Assembly: GCA_029432775.1 (NCBI GenBank)
Contig: JAROAZ010000007.1
Coordinates: 1 to 64,000 of the forward strand
Direction of reading: 5' to 3'
From: Pontiellaceae bacterium B12227
Lineage (GTDB): Bacteria; Verrucomicrobiota; Kiritimatiellia; Kiritimatiellales; Pontiellaceae
DNA length: 64,000 nt
In this document: in pieces, positions 47,320 to 60,521 of the stretch
Layout of the letters: every line of letters starts with the position of its first letter
Numbering within the stretch: position 1 is the stretch's first letter
Notes under the pieces: model-generated
What the model saw: only the letters and a program-made list of their open reading frames with translations
Databases searched by the model: none
Told to the model about the DNA's origin: nothing
Made by a program: the position numbers and the translations under genes

Positions 47320-47365
47320 TTAATACCAAACACCATAATTACCCAATTGCGGCGTACTATGGTGT
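47320..47365. promoter_or_regulatory. candidate AraC operator before the PL7 gene
   Basis: Contains ACACCATA (47330-47337) and TATGGTGT (47358-47365) as inverted half-sites, in a 44-bp block that matches 49631-49674 (TTAATA.C..ACACCATNATTA...CCAATT.CGGC..A.TATGG). The second block is just upstream of the AraC gene. Confidence 0.55.
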
Positions 47366-47439
47366 AATTAAGAGCAAAGACCGCTTCTTTCAGCGCATCT
47401 CCTGCTGCCCCATCGAAACGGATCCATCTCCCCGGGTCA

Positions 47440-48084
47440 TTACGTGCAAAGCTGCAGCCGGGCATACTCGTTCGTTAAATGATAATTAGTTTTAGACACA
47501 GCCGGCCACATGCTCAGTTCCGGGTTATCCAGCTCATCATTATTAAAATTGTACCGCCCGCAAAGTACTGACCAGGCAGCGCCCTCGGCCCAGTCGCCCC
47601 CCAATGCAGTCAACTGTTCTACCGGGACAAACATGTCTGCAACCCAACCCCGATCCTCTATTCGTGCCGAGACTTCCAATCCGCGGAATGAATGGTCATG
47701 TAGAAAGTTCTGCACATTCATTCCCGATCGGTCGCGAGGAAAAAAGAGAGTCGATTTATTTGCGTACGGTGTGGCGTACATCTCCCAGCAATAGTCTTCA
47801 TCCGGCGGTTTCACAAAAAGTTCAAAAACATCTCCCGTTTCGAAATGAAGCTGCTCATCTTCTCGGCTCTTCGCCACGATATATGAATCCTCCAGCTCCG
47901 CGTGCACAAACAGTCCCTGAGCATTCCATGCAAATCGCACGTGTGTTTTTTCAGCAGGGGTTCCGGAAGCATCCGTGCTGTATGAAAAATCATGAGAACA
48001 GATCCCCTTCCAGAATCGCTCATCAGGAACACCGCGAATCAAAGTTACTTCTATGCTGCATTCAGTATTCATCGGCATAATCAT
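47440..48084 (-). CDS. CBM9-like carbohydrate-binding protein
   Basis: 214 residues with no signal peptide. KTHVRFAWNAQGLFVHAELE, DVFELFVKPPDEDYCWEMYA, GWVADMFVPVEQLTALGG and NYHLTNEYARLQL are characteristic of the CBM9-like/DOMON beta-sandwich found as stand-alone proteins in many glycan-degrading bacteria. An in-frame ATG two codons in (MPMNT) may be the real start. Located between PL7 and a propeller glycosidase, so it probably binds a sugar, but its place in the cell is unclear without an export signal. Confidence 0.8.
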   Translation of the reverse strand: MIMPMNTECSIEVTLIRGVPDERFWKGICSHDFSYSTDASGTPAEKTHVRFAWNAQGLFVHAELEDSYIVAKSREDEQLHFETGDVFELFVKPPDEDYCWEMYATPYANKSTLFFPRDRSGMNVQNFLHDHSFRGLEVSARIEDRGWVADMFVPVEQLTALGGDWAEGAAWSVLCGRYNFNNDELDNPELSMWPAVSKTNYHLTNEYARLQLCT

Positions 48085-48223
48085 CCTGTTTTAATTCTGT
48101 AAAGCACAACGGGTCCTGCCCACCCGCAAAGAACCACAAACATCACATTTGCACATATCTTAACGTTTCCATCTATCTGATTTGCAAATCAACGCCCAGC
48201 CCCGAATTCCCCCAGAGGCGGTG

Positions 48224-49321
48224 TCATTCAAACCCGAGGGAGATATTGTAGGAAACCTGACCATCCAACACAGCTGCAAACAGCAGCACGGGACTTCCCC
48301 GGTCGTCTCGCAACAGAAACGGGCGCTCAACCCGTTTAACGGAATATTTTTCCCCGATGCCGGTTTTGAAGAAGACCTTATCCGGGGTCACCTTGAACGA
48401 CTTAGCTTTCTGCCAATTCATCCCATCTTCACAAGTGATCAAGCCGATATTTTTATGCATATGAAATAGCGCATAAAAACGCTCCCGATTCGCGTCGAAC
48501 CAGATATCTGCATCCTCGGTATCGAAATCCGAAATCGCGGCCTTCGGCTGAATGACAAACGGTCCTTCAGGCGTATCAGCAATGGCAATCGCCTGACTGC
48601 GATGCCACTTGTCCGTTCCGGCTGTATCCCCCTTGAGCATCATATAGAACCGACCATTGCCACCCTGGCAGACCGTGGGATTCACAGTAATATTTTTGAT
48701 AGGCCCCGCAGGTTCAATCAGAGGCGTAGCGCAGCGTTTCCAGGGCCCGCAGAGGGAGTCTGATACCGCTACCCCTATACGCTGATTGTTTCGAAGCTCA
48801 TTCCAACGCGGACCTTTTCCGCCCCGCCGGGCGATTTCAATCAATTCGTCCTGGGTAGCGGGCTTTTTTTCGGCATCGAATTGTGTGGCGATATAGTAGA
48901 GATAATATTTATTTCCGAACTTCATAATTTTGGGATTATGCGCCTGGATCGCATCCCACTCTCCACCCACCCGTGAGAGCGTTGTATCAACATACGCATA
49001 CGGCCCTTCCGGCCGTTCCGAAACCGCATGAGCAATCTCGGAATGAGTCAGCCAGGCACTGTGCCCATAGGCCTGAGGCCAACGGGCATAGAACATATGA
49101 AACTTCCCGTCACCGCCCTTGATCACCCCGCAGCCCCACTGATACCAATCCCTGTCAGCAAAAATATAAGGAACCGCATGCCGCTTTCCCAATGCGGCGA
49201 ACGATTCCTCCGGAAATTCCATTCGGGCTTTCAGGTTAAGTGTATCCTCCCCAGAAAATGCACTCGTTGCACCGAGCAATACCAACACATAAATTAACAC
49301 ATTTTTTTTAATCGTCATCAT
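48224..49321 (-). CDS. GH43/GH117-like beta-propeller glycosidase
   Basis: About 366 residues from the ATG at 49321, preceded by AGAAGGA; the longer open frame lacks a signal sequence. Signal peptide MMTIKKNVLIYVLVLLGATSAFS. Five-bladed propeller pattern: WYQWGCGVIKGGDGKFHMFY, SEIAHAVSERPEGPYAYVDT, WDAIQAHNPKIMKFGNKYYL, NITVNPTVCQGGNGRFYMML, DTEDADIWFDANRERFYALF. Such folds hold GH43, GH32 and GH117 enzymes; catalytic acids cannot be assigned by eye. It may act on anhydro-galactose or arabinose-like ends. Confidence 0.75.
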   Translation of the reverse strand: MMTIKKNVLIYVLVLLGATSAFSGEDTLNLKARMEFPEESFAALGKRHAVPYIFADRDWYQWGCGVIKGGDGKFHMFYARWPQAYGHSAWLTHSEIAHAVSERPEGPYAYVDTTLSRVGGEWDAIQAHNPKIMKFGNKYYLYYIATQFDAEKKPATQDELIEIARRGGKGPRWNELRNNQRIGVAVSDSLCGPWKRCATPLIEPAGPIKNITVNPTVCQGGNGRFYMMLKGDTAGTDKWHRSQAIAIADTPEGPFVIQPKAAISDFDTEDADIWFDANRERFYALFHMHKNIGLITCEDGMNWQKAKSFKVTPDKVFFKTGIGEKYSVKRVERPFLLRDDRGSPVLLFAAVLDGQVSYNISLGFE

Positions 49322-49630
49322 GGTCCTTCTGCAAGCGCGATCTAAATCTGAACATTCACCGTGGAAATACCCTGGAACATACACGACTCGGAAGCGCATC
49401 TTATTTATACGGGCTGGATCATCATTTAGCAATGCTCCACGGAAGTTGTCCATCTGAGCACTATTAAAACCAATCCGGTCCACTCCACTTATACACCGCC
49501 CTACGGCGGTCAGCCAGTTGATCGCTGTCCCTGAAGACCATCATAATCCGCTCGTAAAACGACCCAAGAGCACGGCCTGCAGAAAACCACAACAACTCCC
49601 TGCATGGATATATTTGTCTTTACTCACCAA
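49322..49630. other. upstream region of propeller and AraC genes
   Basis: No gene. Contains a small perfect hairpin ACCGCC-CTAC-GGCGGT at 49495-49510. Confidence 0.4.
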
Positions 49631-49674
49631 TTAATAGCAGACACCATGATTAATCCAATTACGGCTTAATATGG
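49631..49674. promoter_or_regulatory. candidate autoregulatory operator of the AraC gene
   Basis: 44-bp block closely matching 47320-47363, 8 bp before the AraC start, with ACACCAT and ATATGG half-sites. Confidence 0.55.
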
Positions 49675-49681
49675 AAAAACA

Positions 49682-50554
49682 ATGAGTAAAGACAAGGCTC
49701 CATTCATTTCAACCCAAGTTACCTCGGGGGAATATTACTATCTAAATTTGACTCCTGAACGAGATGACCAGGAAGTCGTGGTGTGCGGTGGACGTGAACA
49801 GTGTTCACCCAGCTACCGCATTGAACGAAACAGCTTCCGGTTCTTCTCCATCGAGTTTGTTTCTTCCGGCCGCGGCACACTCACTATGAACGGTCAACCC
49901 TATCCACTGCGTCCCGGCGCCATCTATTGCTACGGACCGCGCACCAAACACATCATTGAGACCGATGCGGAAAATCCCATGCTGAAACACTTCGTGGACT
50001 TCTCGGGAAGCTCGCTGGTTAAGTTGATGAAAAGCACCGCATTTTCCGGCGGTCAGCCCCTCTTCGTTTCCCGTCCGTTCCGCATCCGGAGCATCTTTGA
50101 AAACCTGATCACCACCGGAAATAATGAAAGCCGGAACCGGAACGCACTGTGCGCCCTCCTGCTTCGGCAGCTCATTCTGCAGGCCGACGACTTTGCCATG
50201 GAACCGGAAGCCGCTTTTTCTCCCGCCTGGCAGACTTATATGCGCTGCCGTCAATATATTGAGCGAAACTATCTCGAAGTTCCAAACATTGGAAATGTTG
50301 CCGAAGCCTGCTTTGTGGATCAGGCCTATCTCTCACGTCTCTTCAAACGCTTTGCCGAGGAATCGCCTTTGCACCTGCTCACCCGCCTGAAAATGAGCAA
50401 GGCCGCCGATCTGCTGAGCAGCGGCGACCTTTTAATCAAGCAGGTGGGTGAAGAGGTCGGCTTTTCCGATCCCTATCACTTTTCCCGCGTCTTCAAGCGC
50501 GTCTACGGCATTCCGCCCGAAACCTTTACGAAAACAGCTCGTCGCGAAGGATAG
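49682..50554 (+). CDS. AraC-family transcriptional regulator
   Basis: 290 residues. N-terminal cupin sensor (SFRFFSIEFVSSGRGTLTMN, YPLRPGAIYCYGPRTKHIIE) and C-terminal AraC DNA-binding pair (IGNVAEACFVDQAYLSRLFK, IKQVGEEVGFSDPYHFSRVF). It shares an upstream element with the PL7 gene, so it probably controls itself and the PL7 group. A partial paralogue lies at 46462-46540. A palindrome copy codes PNIGN in the first helix-turn-helix. Confidence 0.93.
   Translation: MSKDKAPFISTQVTSGEYYYLNLTPERDDQEVVVCGGREQCSPSYRIERNSFRFFSIEFVSSGRGTLTMNGQPYPLRPGAIYCYGPRTKHIIETDAENPMLKHFVDFSGSSLVKLMKSTAFSGGQPLFVSRPFRIRSIFENLITTGNNESRNRNALCALLLRQLILQADDFAMEPEAAFSPAWQTYMRCRQYIERNYLEVPNIGNVAEACFVDQAYLSRLFKRFAEESPLHLLTRLKMSKAADLLSSGDLLIKQVGEEVGFSDPYHFSRVFKRVYGIPPETFTKTARREG
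50280..50294. repeat. dispersed palindrome TTCCAAACATTGGAA
   Basis: 6-bp arms in the AraC gene, read as PNIGN. Confidence 0.8.
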
Positions 50555-50577
50555 CAACACGACTGGCCGAGATCTGA

Positions 50578-51999
50578 TTACTTCTTTTTATTCTTCGGTT
50601 TCTTTTCAGAGCCAGGTCCTCTCCAGGGATCGACCGGTGTATAGGCTGCATCCTGATAATCCGCACCGGTATGGCTCTTTTTAAAGCTGGCCATCATCTC
50701 ATTCAGCTCCTTGCTCATGCGCTCAACGGTTTCCGGGTGCGCCGCGGCCACATTGTTTTCTTCGCTCCAATCTTTGGAAAGGTCATATAGCTCGCCCTCG
50801 GGCAGCAACAGTTTGTAGGGACCTTTAACCATCGAATACTGACCGCCACGCGCAAACGGAATCCCTTTTTCTCGGACCTGTTCCTCGCCCGTCAGGATCG
50901 GCCAGACATCCTGCCCGTCAATCGGACGCGCATCCGGCATCTGATAGCCGACCACGTTTCCAATGGTTGGAAAATAGTCGAGCGTCGACAGCGATGCGGT
51001 CACTTCCGCACCAGCCTTGAGCTTACCGGGCCAACAGGCCAGCGCCGGGACCCGCACGCCGCCGTCATACAAAGCACGCTTCCGTCCGCGCAAGCCGTTC
51101 GTAACCCCCTGCCGGCGTCCGCCAGGCGCCTTGCCTTCCGGCCCGTTGTCGGAACAGAAAAAGATCAGCGTGTTGCCCGCCACTCCCAGCTTGTCGAGCG
51201 TCTGACGGATCCGGCCGACCTGCTCATCGAGCTCCGTGATGCACCCGTAATAATGGGCGGCTTCGCCATGCCCCTCATACATTTTAAGATATTCCGGTCC
51301 AGCCGCGATATCCTCGTGCGGGGCATGAAACCAGACAACTGAAAGGAAAGGCTTTCCTTCACTCACAGCCTTTTCCATGAAAGGCACAGCCTGATCGACC
51401 ACCACGCGTGCTGCACCGCCCTGCAGTTTTGGATCGTTCGGATCAACTGCTTTACCGTCGTCATAGAACGCATTGTTCTTTGCGCGTTTACCGACCCCCG
51501 GATTCCAGGTGGTCACAGCCGACTCCGTTACGAATGACCGGTCGTAATCGCGCAACCACGGCGGCGCATAGTTTAATTCCGGCTTACGACCTTTCCCTTT
51601 AGAAGAAATCCTTTTATCCAGTGTCCCGAGATGCCACTTCCCGAAATGGCCGGTGGTGTAGCCCTGCTCTTTAAGCATTTTGGCCAGCGTAATTTCCTGC
51701 GCCGGCAAGTGTCCCTGGTTAGCCGTCCAGATGCCGTAGCGGTGATGATGCCGACCGGTCAGGCAGGTTCCCCTCGTCGGAGAACAGACCGAGTTGCCCG
51801 AATAGAAATGCGAAAGTGTGATGCCATCCTTCGCCATCTGGTCCAGGTTCGGTGTTTTGATAAGGGTGTTTCCATTAAAGCCCGTATCCCCATAACCGAG
51901 ATCGTCGGCCATCATTAAAATAATATTCGGCTTCGCTACGGCCGATACCGACAACCCGCACAACAAAACAGCCCCGGCGATGATGTTTCTAATTTCCAT
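50578..51999 (-). CDS. S1 family sulfatase (CSPTR type), lysine tail
   Basis: 473 residues. Signal peptide [43 protein letters not shown], motif CSPTR (Cys72, Arg76) followed by GTCLTGRHHHRYG, GKWHLG and FFCSDNGPEGKAPG: arylsulfatase A-like. It ends EKKPKNKKK, a strongly basic tail. It is convergent with the AraC gene and 174 bp downstream of the next sulfatase. A palindrome copy reads FPTIGN in the protein and a shorter one SKDW. Confidence 0.93.
   Translation of the reverse strand: MEIRNIIAGAVLLCGLSVSAVAKPNIILMMADDLGYGDTGFNGNTLIKTPNLDQMAKDGITLSHFYSGNSVCSPTRGTCLTGRHHHRYGIWTANQGHLPAQEITLAKMLKEQGYTTGHFGKWHLGTLDKRISSKGKGRKPELNYAPPWLRDYDRSFVTESAVTTWNPGVGKRAKNNAFYDDGKAVDPNDPKLQGGAARVVVDQAVPFMEKAVSEGKPFLSVVWFHAPHEDIAAGPEYLKMYEGHGEAAHYYGCITELDEQVGRIRQTLDKLGVAGNTLIFFCSDNGPEGKAPGGRRQGVTNGLRGRKRALYDGGVRVPALACWPGKLKAGAEVTASLSTLDYFPTIGNVVGYQMPDARPIDGQDVWPILTGEEQVREKGIPFARGGQYSMVKGPYKLLLPEGELYDLSKDWSEENNVAAAHPETVERMSKELNEMMASFKKSHTGADYQDAAYTPVDPWRGPGSEKKPKNKKK
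50766..50778. repeat. dispersed palindrome TCCAATCTTTGGA
   Basis: 5-bp arms inside the sulfatase gene, read as SKDW. Confidence 0.65.
50957..50973. repeat. dispersed palindrome TTTCCAATGGTTGGAAA
   Basis: 7-bp arms inside the sulfatase gene, read as FPTIGN. Confidence 0.85.
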
Positions 52000-52111
52000 A
52001 CTCCCACTCTCCTTTATTGGTCAAGATACAAACGTAAGACGCTATCTCTTGGAGAAAACAGGACAGAGCATCGTGCCAAAAAAGAAAGGGTAATGGCACA
52101 CTAAGGTGGAG

Positions 52112-52136
52112 TCGAACCAGCAAAAGACTGGTTCGA
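52112..52136. other. small hairpin after a sulfatase gene
   Basis: TCGAACCAG / CTGGTTCGA with 7-base loop, 38 bp beyond the stop of the following sulfatase. No T-run. Confidence 0.45.
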
Positions 52137-52173
52137 TATCGGTAACAGTATGAATGTACCGAAATCAGTCATT

Positions 52174-54006
52174 TCATTTTATACTCGCGTCAAGCTCGGC
52201 CCGAGTGATTAGACCATCGTTGTTTGCATCGTGACGTTTGAATTCCTGCCGTGCCTTTTTTCCACTATATTTGCGGCCTTTTTTCTGAGCGGAATGACTC
52301 GACCACTGAAGCCATTCGGCTTCAGTCACTTTTCCATCCTTATCGCGGTCGAGCGTTCCGAACCAGTCCCATTTGGATGCAGGCTTTGAACCTGCTGCGG
52401 GGTTTCCGCCGTCAACCGGGAATTTTTTCATGGGGCCGATAAGGTCAAACATCTGCTTATTCAACATTTTTTTAACAGCGGCATGTTCCGGTGAATTTTC
52501 AAGATTCGTCCATTCGCGCGGATCATTTTCATGGTCATAAAGTTCCTCCGTTCCATCGCTGTAATGAATATAGCGCCAACGTTCTGTGCGGTACGACCAG
52601 TGCTGATTGGCCATGTCATTTTTCTCTTCTTTAGAATAGGATTTTTTCGCATCGCCTACATAAATCATCGAAAGTGCGCCCTCCGGACCGTTCCATTTTC
52701 CAGCCTTTGGATTTTCCAGGAAGGGTCGCACGCTGTATCCATCCAGCGATGCCCCCTGAGCATTCTTACGCGTCTCTTTCGGCAAACCGCAAAGATCAAC
52801 CAGCGTGGGATAAAGATCGATGAGCGATACCGGGTGCTCCGCAACCTGCCCGGCTTTGGCAACGCCCGGAGCGCGCACCACAAACGGCACGCGGGTACTT
52901 TCTTCCCACGGTGAATTTTTAAACAGATAATCCTTCTGGCCCATCTGCCAACCATGATCAGCAGTAACAACAATAATGGTGTTGTCTTTAAACGGACTGT
53001 TATCGATGGCATCCACCACCTGCCCGATGCACTCATCCACCGCCGTCACGCAGGCGAGATAGGCCTGAGTGAATACTTTAACCGCCCTCTCTTCATCGCC
53101 GCCGTAGGATTCCACCAATGTGCGGTAATAGTGCAACCCCTTCTGTTTTGGATCAAACAGGTTCCGGTAGTGCGTATCGTCCGCATCGCCGGGTTTAATT
53201 TCCGGCAGTTCCAATTCATCCAGCGGATACATATCATAATATTTCTGTGAGACATGCAGCGGTGTGTGCGGGCGAATAAATCCGACGCCCAGGAAAAATG
53301 GCTGATCATTATTCTTCCGGGACAACGTCCTGATCTTTTCGGCCGCCCAGGCCGCATTGCGTTCGTCCGGCGTCAGGTCGGTCTCCGGATTGTACGGACG
53401 GGTCTTGTTCCAATCACCGTAGATCCAGCCACTGCCGGCCTTTCCTTCGCCGGCATAGGGAATGTCCTCCAGCGCGCCCCAGGATCCATCTACCGAACCG
53501 ATATTCCAAAACGGTTTCGGCACGGAAGGATGTGCCATCCGATTTTCTCCGTCATAGGCCATCGGCCCATAGTCGGCTTTGTGTTTAAACTCGCTCCACT
53601 CGTCGGGCTTGCCGTGATGCATCATCTTGCCCGAGCCGACCACAAAATAGCCGTTCTGCTTAAAGTGATCCATCAGGCTGCGCGAATTCTTCAGAACCGG
53701 ATTCTGGAACCATTTGCTCCAGAACAGATTTCCGGAGGTGTGGCCGTAGATCCCCGTCAGAAAACTCGAACGCGAAGGTGCGCACACCGGATTGTTTGAA
53801 TAGGCCCGCCGGAAGGCCACGCCGGATGTGGCCAACCTATCCATGTTCGGCGTAATCGCCTGCGGATGTCCGGACTGCCTGGGAATTCCTGTCATATAAT
53901 CATTCAGATCGTCGCAGACAATCAGTACCACATTCGGCTTACCCCCTGCATACACGGCACAGGAGAGGAGAATGATTGAGACACCTGCTTTTAGATACGG
54001 ATTCAT
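52174..54006 (-). CDS. S1 sulfatase with C-terminal EF-hands
   Basis: 610 residues from the ATG at 54006; the longer open frame overlaps the neighbouring gene and has no signal. Signal peptide MNPYLKAGVSIILLSCAVYA, KPNVVLIVCDDLNDYMTGIP (iduronate-2-sulfatase-like start), motif CAPSR (Cys75, Arg79), GVGFIRPHTPLHVS, VTADHGWQMGQKDYLFK. The last 65 residues hold two EF-hand loops, DRDKDGKVTEAEW and DANNDGLITRAEL, which would bind calcium. Calcium binding may steady the enzyme or link it to other secreted parts. Last gene of the operon running in from 64000. Confidence 0.93.
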   Translation of the reverse strand: MNPYLKAGVSIILLSCAVYAGGKPNVVLIVCDDLNDYMTGIPRQSGHPQAITPNMDRLATSGVAFRRAYSNNPVCAPSRSSFLTGIYGHTSGNLFWSKWFQNPVLKNSRSLMDHFKQNGYFVVGSGKMMHHGKPDEWSEFKHKADYGPMAYDGENRMAHPSVPKPFWNIGSVDGSWGALEDIPYAGEGKAGSGWIYGDWNKTRPYNPETDLTPDERNAAWAAEKIRTLSRKNNDQPFFLGVGFIRPHTPLHVSQKYYDMYPLDELELPEIKPGDADDTHYRNLFDPKQKGLHYYRTLVESYGGDEERAVKVFTQAYLACVTAVDECIGQVVDAIDNSPFKDNTIIVVTADHGWQMGQKDYLFKNSPWEESTRVPFVVRAPGVAKAGQVAEHPVSLIDLYPTLVDLCGLPKETRKNAQGASLDGYSVRPFLENPKAGKWNGPEGALSMIYVGDAKKSYSKEEKNDMANQHWSYRTERWRYIHYSDGTEELYDHENDPREWTNLENSPEHAAVKKMLNKQMFDLIGPMKKFPVDGGNPAAGSKPASKWDWFGTLDRDKDGKVTEAEWLQWSSHSAQKKGRKYSGKKARQEFKRHDANNDGLITRAELDASIK

Positions 54007-54013
54007 GTTCGGG

Positions 54014-55894
54014 TTACTTTCCTTTTTTCTTTTTCGGCAGCTCGCCCGTGCCGCCATTGAGGTATCCGATCCGGTGCGGAACCAGGCCTCCCAGCTGGGT
54101 CCAGGCCGCCCCTTCCGCTTTCGACATATCGATTTCAATACCACTGTCCCGGAGCAGCACAACCGTATTAAGAATCAGGTTAACTTCAATCGGGTCATCA
54201 CATTCTGCAAGCGTATCGAAGAGATACGGTACGGGGTCAGCGGCGCCGGTCAGCCCGATAAATTCCGCAGCGCGGGTTCGTACCAATCGGTCTGGATCTT
54301 CCGCAGCCAGCCGCTTTAAGTCGTCAACAAAAGGCATTGCCTGCTCTCCAAATGCGGAACACGTGATTGCGCCCCAATACCGTTCAGTGGCATCCGATGA
54401 ACGCAGCGCTTTCGCGATTCGCGCCTGCGCTTCAGGAAATGGCGTCAGCTGCAAATCCGCAATATCAACCATTTTGGAAATCCGCTTTTTGTTTTTCAGG
54501 CCGAAAGTGGCTCCCTGTCCTCCACTTTCCGAAAGAAAAGTCGATTCAGGGAAAAATCCGACATCGGGAAGCGATTTCACCTTTTTCTGCAGCGCAAGGC
54601 GCAGATCCATCAGTATGTCGGCATATGCCGGATCATCGGCAAGATTGTTGATTTCATGAGGGTCGGAGGAAAGGTCGAAAAGTTGCTCCGGCGCGCGGGC
54701 CTTGTAGAAGGCGGATTGCGCTTCATTCAGCTCGCCTGCGTTGGCGAGATCGCGCCACTCGCGGAACGCGGGTTGTTTGTAGCGATAGAAGTTGTGCAGC
54801 CCATCAAAGTTGAAGGGCTGATAGTTACGCCAATAGCTGTATTTTCCTTTACGGAGAAACCGCACCATATCGTATTTTTCGTCGAACCGTTCTGCATAAC
54901 CGAAAGCGGAATCACGCTTGTTCAATTCCGTCAGTTTAACGCCTTTTCCAAGGAAAGGTTTGCCATTGATTCCTGCGGGAATTTCAACTCCGGCCAGATT
55001 CAATACCGTCGCGGAAAGATCCACAAATTCCACAACGCCATCCACACGAGATCCCCGTTCCGCAGGCACCAGATGTTTCCAGTTTTCCGGCACATAGACG
55101 ACCATCGCAACCTGCAGGCCATCATTGTGCGCGTAGCCCTTGCCGCCCGGAAGCACGCCCCCGTGGTCGCCATAGTGAAAAATGAACGTATCGTCCATCA
55201 ACCCATCTTCTTCGAGCTGTTTAATGATTCGTCCCATTTCGGCATCGGCCATCGCGTTGAGCGTCAGGTACTGCGCATATTTCTCGCGAAACAGCTTCGT
55301 GTCGGGATGATAGGGAAAGAGTTCTACCTCAGCAGGATCGACTGCATACTTCTTACCTTTCGGCAACTCACCGAACAGCTGACTTTCATGGGTTCGGGTA
55401 AAATTCTGCACATGGAAAAAGGGCTGACCGGGCCGGCGTTTTCGGAAAGATGCTTTGCCAGACGACATATCCCACACCCCTTGCCTATCCGACGGAAGGT
55501 AATTGTAATCTTCTTTCTTATTGTTGGAGGTGTAGTAGCCCGCCTGCCGCAGGTAGTATGGAAACATTTTCAACCCATCCGGCATGGCGACCGGCACCTG
55601 CCTGCGATGATACTGCGCACCGGTACGCGGACCATAACAACCGGATATAATGGTACTCCGGGCTGCAGAACAGACCGGCGCGCACGAATAGGCGTTGTTA
55701 AACACCAGGCCATCCTTTGCCAGGCACTCTACATTCGGCATCGCAACACCATGCTCGGGATTATAGAGCCGGTACCAGTTCGCGGAATTGTCTTCCGTTG
55801 TCAGCCAAACAATATTCGGCCGATCCTGCGCGGCAAAAGTCGCGGACGCCATCAAGACCCCTGAAACAATCAACTTGTGTACTATTTTATTCAT
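54014..55894 (-). CDS. S1 sulfatase (CSAAR) with HEAT-like C-terminus
   Basis: 626 residues from the ATG at 55894, eight bases after AAGGA. Signal peptide MNKIVHKLIVSGVLMASATFA, RPNIVWLTTEDNSANWY, motif CSAAR (Cys75, Arg79, with Ala in place of Pro and of Ser/Thr), HYGDHGGVLPGGKGYAH. After about residue 470 an alpha-helical stretch (ARIAKALRSSDATERYWGAI, DDLKRLAAEDPDRLVRTRAA, YLFDTLAECDDPIEVNLILN) looks like HEAT repeats. It ends ELPKKKKGK. The unusual motif still fits C-x-[AP]-x-R. Confidence 0.9.
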   Translation of the reverse strand: MNKIVHKLIVSGVLMASATFAAQDRPNIVWLTTEDNSANWYRLYNPEHGVAMPNVECLAKDGLVFNNAYSCAPVCSAARSTIISGCYGPRTGAQYHRRQVPVAMPDGLKMFPYYLRQAGYYTSNNKKEDYNYLPSDRQGVWDMSSGKASFRKRRPGQPFFHVQNFTRTHESQLFGELPKGKKYAVDPAEVELFPYHPDTKLFREKYAQYLTLNAMADAEMGRIIKQLEEDGLMDDTFIFHYGDHGGVLPGGKGYAHNDGLQVAMVVYVPENWKHLVPAERGSRVDGVVEFVDLSATVLNLAGVEIPAGINGKPFLGKGVKLTELNKRDSAFGYAERFDEKYDMVRFLRKGKYSYWRNYQPFNFDGLHNFYRYKQPAFREWRDLANAGELNEAQSAFYKARAPEQLFDLSSDPHEINNLADDPAYADILMDLRLALQKKVKSLPDVGFFPESTFLSESGGQGATFGLKNKKRISKMVDIADLQLTPFPEAQARIAKALRSSDATERYWGAITCSAFGEQAMPFVDDLKRLAAEDPDRLVRTRAAEFIGLTGAADPVPYLFDTLAECDDPIEVNLILNTVVLLRDSGIEIDMSKAEGAAWTQLGGLVPHRIGYLNGGTGELPKKKKGK

Positions 55895-55920
55895 CGTATG
55901 CATTCCTTGTTCACGAAAAA

Positions 55921-60517
<4,597 letters not shown>

Positions 60518-60521
<4 letters not shown>

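Noticed and set aside
52100..52140. tRNA or tmRNA 3' end (GGTTCGACTCC on the minus strand)
   Set aside because: The T-arm stem has a mismatch, and there is no acceptor, anticodon or D arm; a simple 9-bp hairpin explains it.
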